Below, piece after piece: positions 17,331 through 31,420 of a DNA stretch of 64,000 nucleotides (position 1 is its first letter; each line of letters starts with the position of its first letter). Made by a program: the position numbers and the translations under genes. The notes beneath the pieces were generated by a model. The model was not told where the DNA came from. It saw nothing but the letters and a program-made list of their open reading frames with translations, and searched no databases. The DNA comes from Balanoglossus misakiensis (taxonomy: Eukaryota; Hemichordata), in contig CM082596.2 of the NCBI GenBank assembly GCA_040954595.2, forward strand, positions 5,394,001-5,458,000, read 5' to 3'.

Positions 17331-19864
17331 TGTCATTTCTAGTGAACGCGCCACTTTTTTCTTAGCGTCTAGAATTCAGAAGGCGAAATGATTTTGATAC
17401 AGCGCTGATATAACGTTGTGTAAATTGTCGGGATATTGGATACACGCATGTATATTCAGTAGAGAAGAAAATCAATACATGCTCGACGTTGATATACATG
17501 TAAAGACTGGGAGTGTTGCCCATAAGCAAATTACGTGATTATAATGGTTCTAGTTGAGTGAAAATGTATATCTCTAGTATCGAGTACCTATCGACCTAGA
17601 GAACTGCGTATTAAAAATGTCGCATAGCTTTTCAGCCGGCTTTTACACTTTTTATATATGATGAGCAAATTGGACACGTCATGGAGAAAGTAGCTTTTGT
17701 TCATTTCAAGCACCATAATTTTGCTCTTCAATCCAGCTGTATCAATATTGATAAGGCAATTATGCTGTTGTCGCATTTTGTGAGTTTGCAAATGTACGAT
17801 CCATATTACTAAAGCCTTGATAATAAAAATTATATCAGTTCATCAACAGAAACTCTGTGTGTTTTAGTTGCTTTCTCTCTCTTCAAGATCTTTGGTTTCA
17901 GAAGTCCAGTTTCATACTGAATTGGGGCAAAGTGACTTTGGCCATCATCTATTTATCTATGCTTCAAGTCTCAAAAAGCAAATACATGTAAATCCATTAA
18001 ACCGAGGAACCGTTTTTGAACACTCGCATGGTAATTCAGACATAAGTACAAAATTCTCTGATGCATTTAGTTGATTACCCCATTTTGTGTGGCGATCAGT
18101 AAGACTAAGAAGCTTTTCTGGAATTCGTATCAGCAGTACACAGATTTTCCCCGATGATGAAATTTTACCAATACAGTGTAGATAAAAATGGTAGTTGGTG
18201 TGGAAAGGAAAAAAAAGCAGACTTCCTATATTAACCAACCGTTATGTAGAATGGAACACGTAGATATTGAACGGATTCATATCCTTAGGCAAATGTTACA
18301 AAGGACAATTTCCAAAAATCAATGATAATACATTAAGTTTTCTTGATTTTCTGTGAAAGAGTGATGTAAGACCAAGCCATTTGCACATATCGGATGGATG
18401 AAAGATAGTGATGATCAGATCCTGTTTTTATCATCAGTCAGTATCTCTTACATTGTTTTCACCTTGGCTTCCACAATGCCCTGTTTAATCATTTGACCTT
18501 TGCAGGTTTTCATTACCTTGTGATTTTGAAGGAGACAATGAATTGTTTGTTCGTTCTCAGCACCTCAACAATTGGCGGCCAGTAATAAACACCAATGGAA
18601 GTACAGTGTGTGAGTCACTCTTTAGACGCCTGAGGCAAGGTCAAACATGAACAATGCAGTACACGTAGAAACAAGACAAAAATTGTCCTCAAACAGACAC
18701 ATTTAACACGTTCTTTTGAGGACATTACTGTAAAAATAGATTTGCTCGGCTGCTGTGATGTGATATTTCAAGTTGTCCGGAGTCAAGACACCGATACAAT
18801 ACAAGACTGACGGGAAATATTCATCTGTAGCACTTCCTGGATCTATGATTCGCTTCCCCTCTATACAAGCCCATATTGTTTGCGTCATATGCAGGCGTCA
18901 GTCAGTTATATTTCTGTGGTCTTTCGTGTGTTAATCATATAAGGTTCTTCCACACGGTAAGTGACCATCACACACAGACAAATAATACAAGCCTAGTGTA
19001 CTGTAGTCTACTTGCCAAATATTTTCGGCAATGCCAGAAAAGGTCTGACCGGCCAGACACTGTCTGAAAAGTTTATCAAATAGTTTAATATTTATCTCGT
19101 ACCGATAGCTATTTGTTCGATATCAGCGCAGCTAGTATCATTACGACCGCAGTTATGTGAACTATGTAATTTCAAACAAGGGAGGAAGTATAGCTGTGAT
19201 TTTGAGTACCGAAGGAAGTTACTTTTAACCTCAGGATATTTAATATGAAATTGAAAAATTATCCTAGCAGATAACTCTGGTATTTTCAATCGGTGAATTC
19301 CAAAAGAACTTGACAGGGATTTAATTTTTTGTAAGGTGATACCACATCCCTTATGGACGCATAGGTACCGGGGGTATATTAATATGTAAAGCGTAAAAGG
19401 TAGTTTATGTACAAATGTCACACTTGTAACCGAATCCATTGGTCTGAGGTTAAGGACCCCCAATGTGCTTTTCTTTTGACCCGTGGATTGAAATCTCTAG
19501 TGTGACCAACTTTTGAATACTTTGTGCAGCTACGTGTATAGAATTGACAAAAGGGGAAACTGGTAGAGTAGGTTTTACATGATAGGATGACTGGATTTAC
19601 CTCCATTTTGGCACCAAGCACCAGCCATTTCTAAAGTTAAAATTGATTTAGTCGATAGTCCAGATCAGGGGAAGTGTTCTTTTCCAATCAGCTAACACTG
19701 AGCCAATGATAGGTTGATCCGGTGTTAGCTTATTGCCTCTATACTTTGCAGACTGCCTATATGCATCTGTAGTCTGATTTTGCCTATATATACATGTACG
19801 CTACTGTTCATCTAGCCTGTGCTATTGTATACTATGCTAACACGAGGCTAAGTTTGCTTACTCA

Positions 19865-19905
19865 AGCTGGCCTTGGGTTAGCCCAGAGCTGACCCAATTG
19901 GAAAC
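19865..19905. repeat. Interspersed repeat with GGTTAGCCCAGAGCTGACCC core
   Basis: The core sequence recurs at about 27111-27140 in an ANKIB1 intron with a single difference in the following bases (CAATTGG versus CAGTTGG). Extent and family are not known. Confidence 0.5.
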
Positions 19906-22900
19906 TGTCCTGAACGTGTTGAAAGTGGAACATGGTTCATGGGTACATTTTCATCATGAGCCTGACAGTATACATGCAATAGAGTATGTATTTATAAACA
20001 GTTTTCATCTGCCAACTCGCCACCCCAGAATGGCCGGGCATAAACATTTGTATAAATACGTGTAACATCATTAACCTCCAACACTTCATACTCCCTGTAC
20101 AGTACTTCTCATCTTTTCTCTTGTTTGCGTAGATCATACCATGGGGAACTCGGGGTGGGTAGGTTAAATTTCTCTGCAAGCTGTTTTAGCTTGTCATGAA
20201 AACACATGTGCACGCGAGTGCGCAAGTAGTCTCTCTGTCAGTTTGTTCCACTTTGAGTCAGGGTTACCGCGTCTTAATTGCGCCGTGAAGTACCCTGGTT
20301 CATTGTTGTCCCATATACGTCCATTAGCTACATTTGTACATTCTATTCAAAAAGTAAATGCCATGGATTTTATAATTCAGGTTTGTGACATGTCCATTTG
20401 GTTCGTGAGTTTGAAGTGAATGTCGAAACGCTCTTTGTTTGCCGGGCTTGTTCGCTGTAATCGCATCAGATTGAATTAGCGAAGATTTATTAGATTTGTT
20501 AAAACGGCATCAGTATTGAAAAGGAATTTCACTTGACAGTGGCACATCGCTGACGCAGAAACTATTCCCAGTAAGAGAATTTGGTCCAAGTCTCTGATTG
20601 AGTCCTTTCTCCTTCGTTGGGATTTTCTTTTTATGAAAATTTGTGATGGCAACATTTCATGTACCGGTACATGAAGCTGTAGCATGTCACATTTAGCTCT
20701 GTATCACCATAACCCTTTCACCACCATGTTGAAAGGGTTTCCCAGTGTTCAACAGTGCTGTGTACAGAAGCTCTAAGTAGGGTTAAACTACATTAAATCT
20801 AAGCATATCTGATATGTTTGAATTATAATTTGTATATGACAGAAGTTGTGCAAAATACAATTTGATCAGCATTGCAAACTTGTACACATGGAAAAGGAAT
20901 CTTAATTAAGAGATAGAGTCTCAAGCACTACATCAACAACTCAAGTAATAATTGTGCAGTAGAATTCTATTGAAATCCAGCAGTATGTTCAAAGATTTCT
21001 CCAGAATGGCCTTTGACATTAAGAATATAGATTTCTGTTATTGACGGACATGTACAATGATCCAGACAAGGGGATAGATTTCCACTGACTTTAAACCACA
21101 GAATTTATAAAAGGTGATGGACAGTCATTATTATGTATCAGCAACACATTTGTGCCAAACGTGCTAAAATAAATGCGGCATGATTAATTTCCTCCATGTG
21201 CATTGATCCTTTACATATTGCAAATTAATATGAGCAGAATCAGATCTACATCGTACATGAACAGAATTTGTATGATTCCCTGAGTGTGTACAGCCGAGCC
21301 AGGCAGCCTATTCCTATGAGATTTGCTTTTTGTGCTGCGTCACTACACTCCCACGTGACAGTGCGTTTTGCTCGACTTGATTTGATATGAATATTTATGA
21401 TTACGGAGCATGCTGCGTAAAACGTTCAATCTAAGAAATTCTCTGCCACTTACCAGATTCTGGTAAGTACCAGCCGAGGGCCTCTTCAGAATTGACAAGA
21501 CCACAATGTATGTAATTAGCGTCATATCCATGCGGTGTGTATGATGAGCCCATTCTGAATATTGCACAGTCTTGGGAGCAGCTGCAGTAAGCTGTGGACA
21601 TGTCTGTTCTGCTCGCATACGCACAAAGGCTGGTGTCAGCTATCAAAGTCAAGCAGGCACTGTGTTAGATAATGGTGCTAATTATTTGAACGTGTCATAT
21701 ACATGTAGCAGATGTAAGATGTTATACTTCGGATGATTTTTGACAAACCAGTACATATACATGTAAAAGATGGACTGTAAAATATTACATGAAAACACAT
21801 CAAATTAAAAAAATCATAGTATCAGCCCAGTGACTCTGGAAAACACATCTTTACATCACATACATGTACATGTACATGTGTCTGCATTTCTTCTGGAGGC
21901 CTATGCATATGTGAATAAACGCCAGTATAAACATGTAAATGTCAAAGCACTGCAGCCTCTGGAGAGGTGATTATGATGGTGTACTGAGCATGTATCTTAA
22001 TGCTTTTACTCGCTTGTACATGTGAGTTGTTTGATGTCTGTAAATACATTGGGAGAAATGTACATACAAACATATAATTTCTTTTAATGCATATATACGG
22101 TACATTGCACATGCACAGTTGTACATGTACCTGCTGTATCCAATGTATGTCAATTTACACCGTATATTTTTTTCTTTCTCTAAAGTAAATTTTTTTTTGC
22201 ATCTCCACAGGAGGAAGGAGACTTGGTGACCAATACTCAAGTACTCATGTTTCAGTGTTGACGTCAACACCGACACTGGCATGAAGACAAGAGTGTACAC
22301 TGCCGAGCTTTGAAGTGTCAGGAGTCCCTCAACTTATCTTCGGTTTGGGTGTAGTGCCCCGTAAATGCCGCGACCTTTCCATGACATTGGTGACACGAGT
22401 CTGCAATATCGTAACACGGGCTGCCAGTTTCAAGTCTGCCAGCTCTGCAGTGCAAAGTGCAACCCAGCTTTCATCATAAAACCCAGTAGATAAAAAAAAA
22501 CACTGGGCAAACTGTCTCGACCCAAAGATTTCCGCACCAAGGAAATCCGTCAATTTCCCCAGCGTAATCAATATTCTACAGTTTGATGAGAAATTACCAT
22601 CAGATACCTTGTGTCTGTGCGAATGAGAATTTACAGTAGTAGGGTAACGGCCAACTGGAGAACCGTAAACTGCGCGACTACCTCAAGCTGTTCGTTTTAA
22701 TTGGATCGTTTACATATTTTATATTTGCCGTCAGACGAGTGGTCAGCGTTTTTTTATTTGTGGTCAAGGAAAGTGGACAAGGTTTGGATTGACAGACAAA
22801 AGTGTCAATGTTACAAGTGACTATTAAAGAAAAATCTGCTTGGTTCATCGGAAGTTGAGGCGAAATTCTAAACCATGTATTCTTCCGAGCGTATTTACAA

Positions 22901-23147
22901 CTGATTTTATAAGCACAGCTGGTGGATCTTCAGTGGCTGGCTTCTTCCAGAGGGCATCGTCATAGAAGCGGGGAAGCCTTAAGTGTTATCGTGTCAAGGT
23001 GTTTATATGCATGTTGCCAGCTCCGCCGCCGCAGCAGTACTTGAGGCCTAGGTCTCTCTCGTCGCACAGTGAATCACCGCCACTCTCGGATTAGTGCCTC
23101 CGTCATCGTCACGCCAACTGAAATCATCACCGACATCACATATCAGC

Positions 23148-26100
23148 ATGGGCAGCACATCGTCCAAGTTCCGCAAGGCCCTGCAGAATGGGGAGGAGTA
23201 TGTTGCCATGCAACTGTACGTGAACAGTCCCGAGCTGCGCAAGTCCCTCGATCCGAATCTGTCGTACGGGGATAATTACAGCCACAACACGCCGTTGCAT
23301 TATGTCAGCAAGCATGCCATGAAATCGCTCTTGAGGTGAGTTCCGCGTCAGAATTGCCTGCTGTGATTCAGCAGGTTTTCAGTGAAATTTACAGGTACAT
23401 TTGAATATGCGTACTTCAGTGCAACGTACGTGTTTAAATTCAGATCAGACACACATTAACACTGCACCAGAATAAATTTCACGTCACCTTTGCTGTCACT
23501 TATAATACATTAGTTTACTGGCTTCTAACATTAAAACCACTTTTTTGCCTTAATTTGGTTGACAGTACACATTCTATGAAATCACTGACAAGTCGAAAAA
23601 TTAATGTATGCTGACATTAATTTTTATCATCACAAGATTGAAAAACCAAGGTGTATACATTTCTTTTTGAAGAAATTCTTCCTGCATATGCCTGCGTGTT
23701 CTTATCGTCTTTCGCCAACTGATATTTATTTCGCACAAAAATTAATAACCACCAGGCCATATTTCAGAATTTAATTTTTGACATGATCGCATTTCAGATC
23801 AGGTAGGAAAGATGAGTGTCGAAAACGACTCCTGAATTTTAAAATGTCCGCTAATGAGAGCGCGATTAATAACAAGTTGTAAATTGTGCGCCTGTAAGCT
23901 GTGTTTAAATTTCCAGACATGATCCATTGATTTTTCGATATGTGCCGAGCGTGTATAATCATACAGGGACAATCACCGCGTGCGAGATCGACCGCATGGA
24001 TATCAAGCATTCTGCAGGACATGCGGGGGATTTCCAGGCCAGACTTGAAAATTCGCAATTCATTTCCTTAATCACGTCCGTGTACCAGGAATCTTTTTTT
24101 ATCTCCTTATATGAATCAGTCGGTCTGATTAGATGAGCAGGAGTGAAAAAGGAGGTCAAAGGCCACAGATCTGTTTGTCAAGCGCTTACATTTATATCCC
24201 GGGGCTAGTGATTACTAAGAGAAGATGTAGCCGGAAATACATCATGTGCCCAGAGGTTAAAATTAGCACAGCAGTCATAGCATATGCTATTGTCTGATCC
24301 TCGTTTTTTTATTTTAAGCATTAAACCATATTCTGGGTATTTGATGCATGTTTTCGGACAAAACAGCAAAGGTTCTGAGGGGGTACCTTTTCACTTGTTT
24401 TTGGAGATGGGGTTGAAATGGTTAAAACAAGCATGACAAACTACCATGTTAAATTGCACTTTGTCACTATAAATATCTGATTTAATGATGGTTGAGTCAT
24501 CCAAGTCTCTTGATGAAACTTGCATTATCCTTGTAATTTGATGTAATAATTACATCTTATCTGATTTTCTTAAGTGGCTACATGCCGTTAATTGATTTCC
24601 ATAATACTCTCATCAATCTTACTCTAAAATAATTACCAGTAATCAAATCTTGATGAATTTAGTTTCTTTTTTTTTCTTGTATCGCGATAACTAGGCTATG
24701 TCTCAAGGATCTGAACGGAAATCCCAACAAGAAGAACTCGCGCAACGAGACGTCCATCCACAATGTCTGCATGTGCAACAACGGTCTGGACATGTCCGTG
24801 CAGACCAAGCGGGCCGAGTGCCTCTACATGATGCTGCAGTGGGAAGGAGCCCTTCTGAGAAACGGCGAGCGGGAGAAAGCCGATCTCAATGCCATCGATG
24901 AGGTAGGTGTATGCATACATCTACACGTGCGTGGGATTGTCGAAACACATACGTGGCGTTAAACGTGAGGCTTCATGGTGTGCCTGTACAGATTCCGTGG
25001 GTGTGCGGAGGTTATAATGTGGCTTCATCATTTCTCGTGTCTGATACCTCATCTGTCGCAACAGACATCCGCAACCTTAAAACTTTCTTTCTGACATCTC
25101 ATCATGCCTGATGATCAAGTAGGCGTTGAACACGACCCCCTACGTGATTTCCATTGGTAGAAATTTGTGAGTTTGATTGAAAACGTTTCGTCCCAGCCAA
25201 CCATATTCACATAGTAAATGTGTTCTGAATTCCTTTTCTAACTTATTTTAAGCAAACAAAAGATGCCAGGATGGGAAATCATTTAGGGCTCATGACAATG
25301 GCTTGTTGATCAACCCCCTCCCCAGAAAGATGCTTTTGTGCCATCCCTATTTTAATGAAATTTCAATTATGACACAATTTAAAGATAGATTTTGTTTATG
25401 TTTATACTAACCATGCAGAGAGAGAGCTAATAAGGCATTCAAGTACATCAGTATATAAATAGACAATTATTGTCAATATGCAGGCATTCATTGCTATAAT
25501 TAGCGAGCTGCAAATCTCACCAATCAGCTAGAAAACTGACCTGACCTGCACATGATAATATTGAATAAACTATTTTGCTGTGTTACTTATGTATGTATCA
25601 AGGATTCTATATATGCAGTGCTCTATTTTTATCTAAAAATTAATATCATTCTTTGGATTGTATCTGTCTCGTAATAGGTAGAAATTATTATGTTAGCATT
25701 TGGAGATAATTCTAAAATAATGCATGATATGCGTGTATTAATATTGTGTTTATGTTTGTTAAGTTTTCAATGATGGATAATGCTTATGTTAATTACACTT
25801 TCACATTAATAGACAATCAGTCACATGTGGATGGGTACAGCAGATGACCTTAGTCTGTGACCCCCCTCTAGCAATCAGCGATCACCCGTAATGCCATGCA
25901 TTGCGGGTCTGTCGCTCATTGTAGATGTCTGCTAACTGCGCAAGTGACTTGTGGTGGAGAGTCTTGTTGATGACGATGTCAACGAAAAAGGGAACTGTTT
26001 CGCCAAGAGCATTGTCTGTTTATCCAGAAGTATCCATGATGTTGCTTTTTGTTTTTGCCAATGAAAGAAAATAAAATCTGAATGACTTACAAGCTGACTT

Positions 26101-29100
26101 AACTGACTATTCACACTGTCTCAAAAACTGAAAATGTGACAGGGGGCCTCTTCTTGTTCATGATGCTAGCATTTATGATGTGGAGTTCAGTACCAGGCTT
26201 GTATTATATGCCTTACGCAACATTTATGTATGAACCAAAAATGACCTACCCCCTGCTAAGATTTCATTACAACCAAATTACATGCATATTACCATGATTA
26301 CTAATTTATTAGACTAATAAATTTAGCTGTTGCTAATAGATGTGCATTTTCATCAGTGCCACGCTGCCTCTGCTGGTCTAGAATAGCGTGATAAACTAAA
26401 TGAGCAAAATTTATCACAACGTCAGCGTCGCATGCCATAGATGTGTTGGTTATCACCGGGCAATACATGTCAAGAATTGATTGAAAACACCAGGGAGAAT
26501 TTAGAAAACTTAAAAAGATTGATTGAATTAAGTCTTTCGTTGTCAGTTGAAGTTGTGCGCTGGAAATGTCAGGGCTGACGAAACTATAAAGATAAGATGA
26601 AACTCGCAGTAAATTGAAGCTTAAATGAGCTTTCGAGAGTTCATTGAAAAGGTCTGTGATAACATAAATATTTGAATGCTGCCGATATTGGAAAGTTGCT
26701 ATAAATAGAATATTTCAATGATGTCGCATGTCGATTTCTTTGAATTAATTTCTATATGAACACTGACAAGTATTGCGATGCAAGTAATGTATCCAATTTA
26801 TATTTGTGTAGCGAGTTATTCATACCAGTATCTGTTGTTGGTCTTTCAGAAATGTCATCGGTCATTTACGTTCGTTGGTCTAACCTTAAATTCCCTTTAC
26901 GTGCTACATAACATATATCTGCCATTTCACGTTTTCATCAAAACAGTTACTCTGGTTGTTTACGTCAAGCGGTCTGTTGTTTAGGGACATAGAGGCTCCA
27001 GTGGTATATATAATGTAGTTTTATGCTTATGAGGTGTAACTCTAGGATATATTGCAATTTTATGCTAAAAAGGTGTAACTGTAGAATGCTAAAAAGGCTA
27101 ACCCATGCCTTTGGTTAGCCCAGAGCTGACCCAGTTGGGAAATTGAGTTCTTCTCAACCATGCTCACCGGAACAGTTAGTATTGAGCCACATTGCCTGAC
27201 ATGATGTGTTCATTCTTGCAGTAAGCACGGGTATAGCGGTGCATGTTAAAATAGATGCGATATACTGGAAGAAAAGAAACTTAAATATTTCATCTTTTTC
27301 TGCTTGTACACAAGTGCTTTTTCTGCTACCATGCAAAACAGTCAAAAGTGTAGTAGCAGTTCATCTGTGCTTGTACACTTTAGGTTGAAAATGCTTTTAA
27401 AACTTAATTTTACGGTCTCTTCGTTTGCGTTTGAACGAGGTGACGTCATCTAGCTCGCTGGTGCTCTGACGTATACATGTACTTTTATATTGAACAGGTT
27501 TTCCATGCTCTATATATTCCGTCTCTTTTCTGTTGACCCGTGGACATCACATGTTTAATACTGTCAAATATTTATGGTGGCTGTGACGTACTTTCCATTT
27601 TTGTCAGTGTGTGCTCTCTGGAACTGTAAAACATTACAATGCAATAGACCTGTACACGATGTCTGTGTCGGCGTCTATTCCCAGGATCACAGCCTGCGCA
27701 TTATCCTTCCCTAGATGGAAAAAATCAATCAAAAACCCGTACAAGAATTCCTCACCTTTGCTCACCCTTCCTCGGAGAAGATTATGTATCCTATTTTACA
27801 CCGAGCGGCTGTACCCCCCAAGAGGGCAGATCACTTATCAATGCATGGCAGCAAGGGGAAGAAAGGTTATTGCGAGTGATAATTCTGAACAGAGGTTACT
27901 CTTGTATCATTGAGGAAGTATAGTTGCACTGTGGAAGGGTTTAGATTTGTTTTCTGGTGTTGAAGTCGAAGAAACTCTATAAATACTAAATAGTTGTAAT
28001 CACTCCAAATTGTAAAATGAATGCTTATGAATTATGATTTGTACAATGAAGGGTATAGATAAAATACGTACAGTATTTGTAGGTGGCAAAAATGATCGGT
28101 CATGATTACATGTAAATTACATATACAACACCATGACACGATACATAGAAATTGATAAACACACATATATAATATGTCTGTACTGTGCATATAATGTACA
28201 CACTTTTACTTTAAAGCCACAATTTCCAGAAATGAAATAATCGATTGGAAAAATCAGATAGGAAAAATGCTTGTATCAATTAAGTCACGTTCTGTTCAAA
28301 AAGCCTTGACTTTATGCCAAAGACCTTGAAATTTATGTACTAGTGAGAATTTCAGCGAAATTGCCACTTCCTTTGATTGTTAACAGTCGTATATTTCATT
28401 AGCAAGGCCCTTTAAGGAACCGATTTGAATAGTTGCCATACGTAGAGATTGAAGAAAAGATCAGTATGTTACACGAAGCATCCTGCAGACTCCTATCAGA
28501 TCCTAAAAGATGTGAAAATGACATCAGTAATAGAAAATGAATAAAAGTCTAAATTCTGAAAAAGTGCTTGTTTATCGCACAATTCTGTCACTGGTAGCGG
28601 TACCTTGAAAGGTTGTTTTTCATCCAGAAAATCATAGACGGGGCACGATAAGAGATTCTTGAGGAAATTAGTATTATCGGGTTAATGCGTTTCTGATGCT
28701 TTATGTCTGATATCCGATGATGTGACGGGCTAGGACAGTGATGACTCATTCAACATAGGATGTGAGATTTTATTACATCACGAAAGGTACATGCTAGCTT
28801 TATAGTGTTGCATCCTGTGATAAAAAATGTTCAATAGATGTCTTCTGCATTTAATTTAGCCAGAAATGGTTATTTTTATTGCCATGAATTCATCCCTTGT
28901 GGATGTCGTTTTACTTGAATGCAAAAAAAAATCCAGTTCTGTCATTCTCTGTTTCATTACAGCGAAAATAAAAAAGCTTAATTGTAGGTAAATAATATGA
29001 TAGAAAAACAGGTAAAAGAAACAGAAATAACTATGTCTGTTTTCTGGATGTTATTACTGTCGACCTATATACACATCTGTATGTTGTGCATGTCAATTAG

Positions 29101-31420
29101 CACAATACCTGGAAGATTTTAATTAGCAATCAATCATCATAAACTTCGAAATGGGAAATTTGTTACCTGATCGTAGATAGGAAAACAAATTTCCGGTCAT
29201 CTTGAGAAATTGAGCTCAAGCCATTATGGTAGACTGTTGCGTCGTTCACACCCTTTGTCCTCCTTGAATAATTGCTTTATCATCGATATTTTTACATCTT
29301 AATCGACGTTTTGTATTTGCCGCTCGCTATTTTAATGAAGTTGGAATGTCAGACTGATTAGTAGTTCTTGATAGCTGTTGAGACACTTTCACAATGGGTG
29401 GTTGCATGTGGGAGATTTCCCGGGATCATTTTTCGCTCCTGTAACTGACCGCTTGAAATGGAACTCTTCCCTAGGCTAATAGCTAAAAACAGCATGCTTT
29501 CCATAAAAGGCATATTTTACAGTATGAGTAAGATACGACACATTTATATCTGACAAAATTGTTTCTGGTTCCGTCTCACTCAATAACTCTATACAAGTCG
29601 TTGCTTGTATATACCTGCGTAATGTATGGATTTGCTAAGTTAGGAATTGGGCACAGTGTATATAGATTAGTAATAGCTTCAAACAAACCCATATGGTCTC
29701 TTATGTCGTGATGAAGCATAGATTATTATTAGCAGTAATTGTGTGATTCATGGATATTTATACCATGTCTATCACAATGATTCTAGACTTTTATTCCTGC
29801 TGTATCATATTGATTCGGAGCTTTTCACAAGTTTATGAGAATGAAATAGTTCTTTGGATTAGATATCTTGTGGTACAAACCTCTTTACTGTCACAGTGTG
29901 GACTTGTCGTTTTTGAAACGATGGTGACTTTGAAAGTGAAACTACATATTTAGCACTGATATAAAACAGATTACAAATATTACAAATGTTTTAAAATTCT
30001 TCATAGATCTTGTTCCAAAAGTTCACTTTACGATATCAAAATATACACACACCATAGAACACAAATGAATGCCCAAGAACATCTCCCTTGGTAATAAATT
30101 CACACCTTGATTGCAACATTTTTGACAATAATCTCATTCTGCTTTTCCCCCACACCAGAAAGGAAACACAGCATTACATTATGCCGCCGAATCAGGACTC
30201 AAGAAATCAGTCGAGGTAAGCTCATCTTCACTCTATTTCAACCTCATTTTGATTGGAACCCTCAGTGCAAATAACTCATCAGGCTCTTGAGGGAGTTTGG
30301 TGGATCATCAAATTTCTATGTCAGTGAGATTGGAAATCGTATGTGTAATCTCATTCCTCCTCAATGTGTGCCATTTCTTTCTAAGAAACCCAATTTTACA
30401 GGCAAGATGGAGAGCTCATTATGTGAAGGGTCATGTAGACTCTACACTGTTCTGATTTTCGTCATTGTGTCAAGGGTCTAGGGATTCATCCAGTTCTAAG
30501 GGTATCAAAAGGAGCTAAAATAAACAAGATAATGTAAAAAGTGTGAATTTAAACTAATCATACTCAGAAAAAAATCTATTCCGTTCACTTGAAGCGGAAA
30601 TCAGCACCTTGCGCTGGGCCACCTTGAAATTGAAATCCCTAGATTTGCATCAGCACTTCAAGGAACTTCAGCTTTCATTCCTGAATTGCTTTCCTAGTAT
30701 CTTAATGGCAATCAACAGCTGTGTGTGTGCATCACAAGAATCAATACAGACCGGGTTGTTTGGTTTGCAAGTAATGAAGGAGAAATTGAGATTAGGCGGG
30801 ATTATTAGAGAGAGACTAGACCAATTTAGAGTGATATTGGATTATATATGTAACCTTGACCCATTTTAGAGTTTAATCTGTATCAGTGACAGTAGACATG
30901 ATAGATGATGATGCTTTAACCAAGGACATGTTAAGGAAATTAAATAATACAAGAGGCGCCAATCCATGTAACAGATATAAACCTACTGAAAACTCCTATA
31001 TTAATGATTTGCAAAGATGGAAAAAGGGGCAGCAAGAGAGAGACTTTGTCCCTTTAAATGCTGGTTGTGTGAATGATACTTCATGAAATATAGGTATAAC
31101 ACAAAATCCAATTATACACCAGATCCCATTCAGATCCAGGCAAATCATTGCTGGCAGTATTGCACAATCACCTTGACTGTCCTCAAAGCTCACGTCTTCC
31201 CATGTACATGTAGGAAATCATCACTTGTGGAAATTGAGGAGTTTTTCTGTGAAGAAACCTGTTGCTTAGTAAATGTTCATATTTTTCCTTTCAGTTGCTG
31301 GTGAATCACGAGTCCAAGTTGTTTGTAGAAAACAAAGACAAACTGACACCTTGCGATGTTGCAGAGAGAAGCCACAATTTAAACATTGCCCTTTACTTGG
31401 AGTCAAAGATGGTGTTCTCG
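23148..31420 (+). CDS. ANKIB1: ANKIB1 exons 1-4: myristoylation-type N-terminus and ankyrin repeats
   Basis: Residues 1-193. MGSTSSKF has Gly2 and Ser6, the N-myristoylation pattern. Ankyrin signatures are [16 protein letters not shown] (about residues 48-63) and [20 protein letters not shown] (about 134-153), followed by [15 protein letters not shown]. The segment between the two repeats ([18 protein letters not shown] onward) is conserved in vertebrate ANKIB1. Ankyrin repeats bind protein partners. Confidence 0.93.

Larger units (their letters stand above)
16380..22900. other. Intergenic region upstream of ANKIB1
   Basis: About 6.5 kb, AT-rich with many TACATGTA palindromes (for example around 21700, 21770, 21860 and 22120). 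The open frames are short and unconvincing. It holds the repeat at 19865-19905, a short hairpin (AACCCTTTCA to TGAAAGGGTT) near 20710-20740 and the GC-rich patch at 16970-17330. No RNA gene was recognised. Confidence 0.6.

Noticed and set aside
30609-31086. Plus-strand frames of 86 and 66 residues in ANKIB1 intron 3
   Set aside because: No similarity, no splice-site pairing, and the second overlaps a repeat end.
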